64,000 nucleotides of DNA from Apostichopus japonicus (Eukaryota; Echinodermata; Holothuroidea; Aspidochirotida; Stichopodidae), in contig NC_092562.1 of NCBI RefSeq assembly GCF_037975245.1, positions 23,735,554 through 23,799,553 of the forward strand, given 5' to 3'. The notes beneath the pieces were generated by a model. That model was not told the DNA's origin, made no database searches, and saw only the letters and a list, made by a program, of their open reading frames with translations. Position numbers and translations under genes: made by a program. Positions 49,901 through 55,900 of the stretch are shown here, piece after piece. Position 1 is the stretch's first letter. Every line of letters begins with the position of its first letter.

Positions 49901-52900
49901 TGAAATATGAGCATGTATTTAATTTGTTTAACCTTGATCATACTCAACAGAAACTGGAAGAAGGCAGCAGCGGTCCTTCAAACAGTTGGAGGATCAGTAC
50001 GGGAGTGGACTATGGTCCGAAAGAAATGGAGAGACTTGGCTTCCAAGGCCAAACCTCGCTCCCAATATCAGTGTTGCAGTTTCTGAATGCAGTATGCTGC
50101 AACATTGAAAGGGGAGGCTGGGGGGGGGGCAAGGGTTGTCGATTGCTAGCTAATGCCTTCTTCTAACTTCTGTTGAGGAATGTAGATTCCAATTTTAGGG
50201 GTTTGCAAGAGGGAGCCTCTAAATTAAAGGACGGCGAGATGATGCCATAAGCACTGTATGATACAACTATTGATGTTTTCTCCTCAACAAAATGGGTGTT
50301 TCTTCCATGACAGGGGCCAGCGTTTTCTGACAGAGGGCCATAGCAATAATCATAACTTCATAAAAATCAAAGTACTTTGAGAAGTTAAACTGATATATTA
50401 TTATATTGTTATTGCAGGTGGTGGTCCCCCAGTGCTGGAAGATCCTCTCTATGACAAGTTCTGGGGGTGCTAGCCAAAGAGGTGGTTTGCGGCATATTGT
50501 CTGAGGATGATATGGCAAGCTCACAGGTATTGAACATTAGCCTACATTGCATTAACCTTATATGTATCGACCTGCAAACAATTCCGGTGGGTATCGCCAC
50601 ATCTTCACTAGTTATCGGAGCTCGTTACTGGCCTGGGCCATTTACTACCTTGGCCCATGTACTTCATAAAGTGGTAATCTGTGGTGTTTTTGTTAGTCCC
50701 AGTGTATAGCAGACCCAGCACAGGAGATTTTCTCTCTTCCCCCCCCCCCCCCAAGTACATGTGTTTTTGTCTGGGCTCTTGTACATGGAAGGGCTGCTAC
50801 CATTGTTGGTTTTGTGCACCCAGCAAGGTAATCCTTCATTTATTTATTACTTTTTAATCATTCTTTTCAGGAGACCATCTGTTCTGATGAATCAGAATAT
50901 GCCTCGAAGCCAACTCCATCTGTGCCATCTCCAGTAGAGCCACTACGACCACAGATGAGTTTCCAAACTCGACCTGCAGTAGTGAGGCAATGCCAAATTC
51001 AGGAGGAGCTCTTGGCTATACAGAGAGCTAAGTTGGCAGCAAAAAAGGAGCAAACAATTGTTCTCCGCTCCATTTTAGATGTCCTGCATGAAATCTGCAA
51101 AGACAAATCTGCCTGTCTAGTAGACATGCTGAATAACATGCAAGACACCTAAAATGTATTTCCACACATCTGCAGGTCTAAATATCAAATTCCAAAATAA
51201 TTAAAGTCTTAATACTTGTTTGCTGTTGAATTTCGGAAAACAATTGGCACATAATCTGTTGGGGGGTGGGGGGCTTGCAAATTTTGATTGAAGTTTGTAG
51301 AATCTATGGACTCGTTAAAAGATCTGGCTAATTTTATTCAGCTCAAAATTTTTATACAGATTACTCACTAAAAATAATGACTTGATATGAAATTGCATAG
51401 AATGGTGTTATATGTACACTGAGCTTTGAGTACATTGTACTTTGAGATACAAGGGTCACATCACTTGCACAATCTCTAATGTCATCTATCTGATCTCTTG
51501 TAGAGTTTGCAGCATCCAGTATGTAGGTGAACCAAAACCACCCTCAAGAAGTGGTTCTATTGTCACAGTCAACACCATGCAGATTGAGACCCAGGTTGCA
51601 GAGCACTTTAACAGTCCCAACCATACAATTAATGACATGTCCCTACAGGGTATTGAATCTTTAGGTAGCCGTCCTGACCTAGTACGAATCACCAGAGAGA
51701 GACGGTGGATGAAATGCCTTCGAACCATTCCAAGTCATGGGCTCAACATTCAGGAAAGACATGGCTAACCTTTCTTATGCTTCCCTACTTCTCTCCCCCC
51801 CCCCCCCCTCCTGTCACCCATCTTCTCGTAGCTCTCTTCCACTTTTTTCCCTTCACACTTTTCTGTCTTTGTCCTTCTCTAGTTTACTCCTACCCTCTAC
51901 CCTTAATCCTTTTTTTCCCTCTACAGTTTATCTCCTCCTACCTCTCCTCTTCACCTTGTTTTTTTCTTTCTTCTCTCCCTCCCTCCCTTGTCTACTAATC
52001 CTCTTACATCTATCTCTTTTGTGTTTACCCTGCTCATTAACCTGTCTGTATTCTGTTTGTGTATTTGTCCCTTCTGTTATTGTTTCTTGTCATTCAGCCT
52101 CTGAAGAAGATCCTGCTAGGATCGAAGCAGCAGGCCAACTTACTTTTACACATTCTCTTACACAGGCTCTTTAGTGGATAAGCAGTTTGGTAACAGTTTT
52201 GTTTCATTTTAACTTTAGCATTTTAAAAAAATCCAACAAATTGTTTGAGGATACACATAATAATACCAATTTTTCAGGCAAAAGTTTCAACATCTGTTGG
52301 GTGAGGGTAAGGATGGGAGGTTTTGAGTGGAGGGTGGGCTATAGGTAGGAGTTATGGGTGGTGAAAGGTGGGAAAGTTTTAGCAAGGGTCAGGTGGTTTT
52401 GAATGTTGAGATATATATTTATGTATATTTTCAAAGTTAAGCAGGGAGTGCTCTACTTGTTAAGCCATAAAGGTTTTTTAGAACACTTCCTTGCACAACT
52501 AGTTTTTTAAATTATTATTATCACCTGAATGCTGTGATTAAACAAACAAATACATAAAATGTAATCTGTCATAATACTGTCATGTAATATATATACTGTA
52601 TATAAGGCTGCAGATTTAGTGGACTGTTACTGATTAATTAATTTGTGCATATTCGTACTTTTGATCCATCTTTTACTTTATGGTAAATACATATTATTTA
52701 CCCTGACGGTCACCAGGAATCTATTGTGTTTGTATTTATTTTGGTATACTTGTACTTATATCCTCGCAAAGGTTGTCGACTCATTGCAGAAGTTGAAACC
52801 CTCTTTCCTTGATCAACTGTATATTGTGGTTACATTACAAGCACATGCCGTTTCTTAAAGTATGTGTTACATTAGTTTCTCAAAATTTCCTAACATTTAT

Positions 52901-55900
52901 CAGGTGATTTTGAATAAAAGCAAATAAACACAGCTTTTTGTGAAATGAAATTCAGGTAAATTTTATTGTAATCATGTTTTTGGAATTGAAAATTGCCAGT
53001 ACTATAACAGAGAAATTGTAAAAGGTAGTTTACAGCCTGTTGTAAATATCCTGAGCAATCTGTGCCCTTATTGCTAATCCAGCGGCTCGAGCTGCCCCTG
53101 GGTAGATCTCTGCATGTGGATCATCTGGAAGGTGCTGGTTCAGCTCGTGTTCTGGTTCCTGCATATCTTTAGCCAAACTGAAGAGGACAGCACATGCAAC
53201 AATCGTTCTGCATGCTTGCTTGGGCCCAACATGCAATCCAACTATGAGACACGGGAACTTCATGTTGAGCTGTCCATTGACCTGTTCTATGAATACTCTA
53301 GTTCTTGGGTGAGCTCTGTGATTTGAGACGAATTGAGAACTATTGGTAGAAAATTCTAAACTGGATTCAGACTACCTCAAACATATATATTTGGTCACTA
53401 AATCTTTTAACGGTAAATGATATTCAGGCTTGTTGGAACTGGAGGGGCAAGGGGGGGGGACGGGGCTTCTGCCCCCACTTTTTCGAAAAATTTAGAAAGT
53501 ACCTCTTTCGTGAATGAAAAGTGCCCCAGCTGCTCTCTTTAAAATATAAATTAAATATTAATATGGTAACAACTTCGTCACCTCCCCCACTCCCCGGCCA
53601 TAAATGATGACCCACCCTTTTATCAGGAAGAAATTACTGGTTCCCAAATTAACATCCTTCGTGACATAGCCTACATACCTGTTATATGAAATTTTGGTGA
53701 TTGCGGTTTTGCGATGGGGGTCATCAGCCAAGGTTTCAATGGGTATCCACTGTCTCCAATCAGGAAACCTTGTTTGTTGCCGGCCTCAAACTCCTGCCCA
53801 ATGCTGCTATGTTGCAAGATTCTGCTGTCATGCGCAGAGCCCGGCCATCGGGCAACAACATTAGTGATAATGTAACGACTGTTACATATGAGCTGCACGT
53901 TGATGGACTTGACGCGCTTTCGGTTAATATAAACGTAGGCATCCTCCCCAAGCCGCGAACCCTTGAGGAGAACGTGAGTACAGTCCACTGCACTCACAAT
54001 GCGAGGGAATCCCACAACATCGCTGAACCCTCGTTGTGTTGCCATGACTTCTTGTGGTGTGGTGGGGAACCTAATGATGTGGCCCTTCATCCTGATCAGA
54101 TGAGAGCTGACTCTCCGAACTATCCGACATGCACTCGCCTTACTCACTCCGTGATGATCCCCGTGACCAGTGTGTACAGTTCCGGCCGCATAGAAGTGTA
54201 AAGCGATGCAGATCTGCAAGCGTCCGTCAATTGCATGGCTTCTCTTGGTTGGATGATTCAATGCCGCAGCGAGCAAGTCCATCAACCTCATCAACCCTCT
54301 TCTCGTGAAACGATATCGCTCGTGCATGTCTTCATCATTGAAGTTGTCGAGAGGATAATTTCGGTCCCGGAAAATTCGTTCTCTGCGTAGTCCAGCAGCA
54401 ACTCTTTCGCCTAAGATCATTTGAAGTGCGGCCATTGTTGTAGTTGATGTCGTTCATGTATAGTGTAATTTGTGCAGACTTAGCAGCTTAAAATTGGCGC
54501 CAATTCGATCACATGACTAGAAGTACACTAAGATCAGTCCCTAAGTCCCGTTAAGCTACTAAGTGAAGAGTGGACTAAGTCTTGTACGCGACTTAGTGAT
54601 CTTTGTGAAACCGGCACTAAGTCCTATTCACTAAGATGCGTCTTAAGACCACTCGGGCGAGACTTAGTGCTTTGTGAAACAGGCCCCAGGTTTGCAGGCA
54701 AGTAACTACTTGTACAAGTTTGGCATTAGATCAAGTACCTATTCCAGGGGCAACACAAGTTTTAAAGTGCAAACAGGACGGACAAAGTTTTTTTTAAATC
54801 GATGTAAATAAAACAATTTCACCAACCCTGCCATTTGTGTATTGGTTGGCAGGGTTATACTTTGAGTGGGTTGTTACAAATGCCATTGAAGTGAAGTAAC
54901 AGAATATTTTAGTAAAGTTTTGTCCTCCTGGTTTAGCCTGGCCATGATTGAGAAATCATTATTGTCATGTTCTCTGGTGGAATTCATTAATATGCTGAGA
55001 GACAGCTGGTTCAAGTCTTTAAGTTTGTCCTTGGATTTTACAAGCAGTATACTAATGGTAAAGTGACATAAATGCTGATGACATTGATCTGTTGTTCCTT
55101 AGTGCTGGAGTTGGCAGGACTGGAACATTCATCTCCATCTACTGTTTAATGGAAGTTATCAAGACAGAGAGAGAGATCAACGTATTTAGTTTCGTTGAGA
55201 CGGCTAGAAAGAATAGGATCAACATGGTCCAAACAGAGGTAAACATCTTTCTGAGTTGATTCTTATATATTATTATTGATCTTGCCTGATAGTTATAAGT
55301 CCTATAGTGACAACATTATGTAATTAACTTGACTAGTTGTTTTCAAATAGTAATTGACAAGAAATGTAATATGCTGTAGGGTTTTGCTTTGCTTCTTGTA
55401 ATAGCAGATCTAATTGAGGAATAACAAAGAAAATATAAATAAAGCATTCAATGACAAGGATCGTTTTCCTTGTCTACCATTCAGAACTGAAATATTTCCT
55501 TTAACAAATTGACATTTTCTGATATGAAAGTCATTATAGTTAAATATCCTGTGTAAATAAGCTGCATTATGTGTAATTAGATGTGTTATGCTTAAGAAAA
55601 TTACCTTTCATCTTAGTTATACTTCTTTTTTAAAATGAAAAGAAAAATATTTCTCACACAGGAACTTTCTTTCCTCTTTTACAGACACAGTATAATTTCA
55701 TCTACGAGTCTCTAGTCGATTTTTATCTCACAAGTCACACAGAAATTCCGGTGCAAAATCTCGAGTCTCAGCTTAACACAAAGGATGCCCTCACAAGAGA
55801 GTTTGATGTAAGTAATACTAGTGAAATTTTGTCATTCTTTTGTTAATTAACAAGCAGAAATGCTTGGCCAGAACTAATCAAGCAGTAACTGTTTGTGAAT

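Larger units (their letters stand above)
48255..54686. mobile_element. PIF/Harbinger DNA transposon with two genes
   Basis: The ends GGGCCTGTTTCAC (48255) and GTGAAACAGGCCC (to 54686) are perfect 13-bp inverted repeats, flanked by a 3-bp duplication CAG (48252-48254 and 54687-54689). Removing the element restores a continuous gagttCAGgtttg. It encodes a DDE transposase (minus strand) and a Myb/SANT-like protein (plus strand), the two-gene set typical of animal Harbinger elements, whose domesticated forms in vertebrates are HARBI1 and NAIF1. Because the accessory gene is frameshifted and a retroelement fragment is nested inside, this copy is probably not autonomous. Confidence 0.93.
46957..55102. 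other. Intron splitting the PTP signature motif, 8.1 kb
   Basis: Most of the intron (48255-54686) is a Harbinger transposon. Without it the intron would be about 1.7 kb. The left part (46957-48254) has an ATCA/GATTT-rich patch at 47040-47110 and a C run near 47984-47993. The right part (54690-55102) has no recognisable feature. Confidence 0.8.

Noticed and set aside
51442-51768. GIY-YIG frame as a host nuclease gene (SLX1-like)
   Set aside because: Sequence phrases match retroelement endonucleases, there is no partner RING domain, and it lies inside a transposon without its own exon structure.
51705-52174. Leucine/serine/proline-rich frames as membrane proteins
   Set aside because: They arise from a C/T-only tract downstream of the GIY-YIG fragment.
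53701-54201. 166-codon plus-strand frame
   Set aside because: Antisense shadow of Harbinger transposase exon 1.
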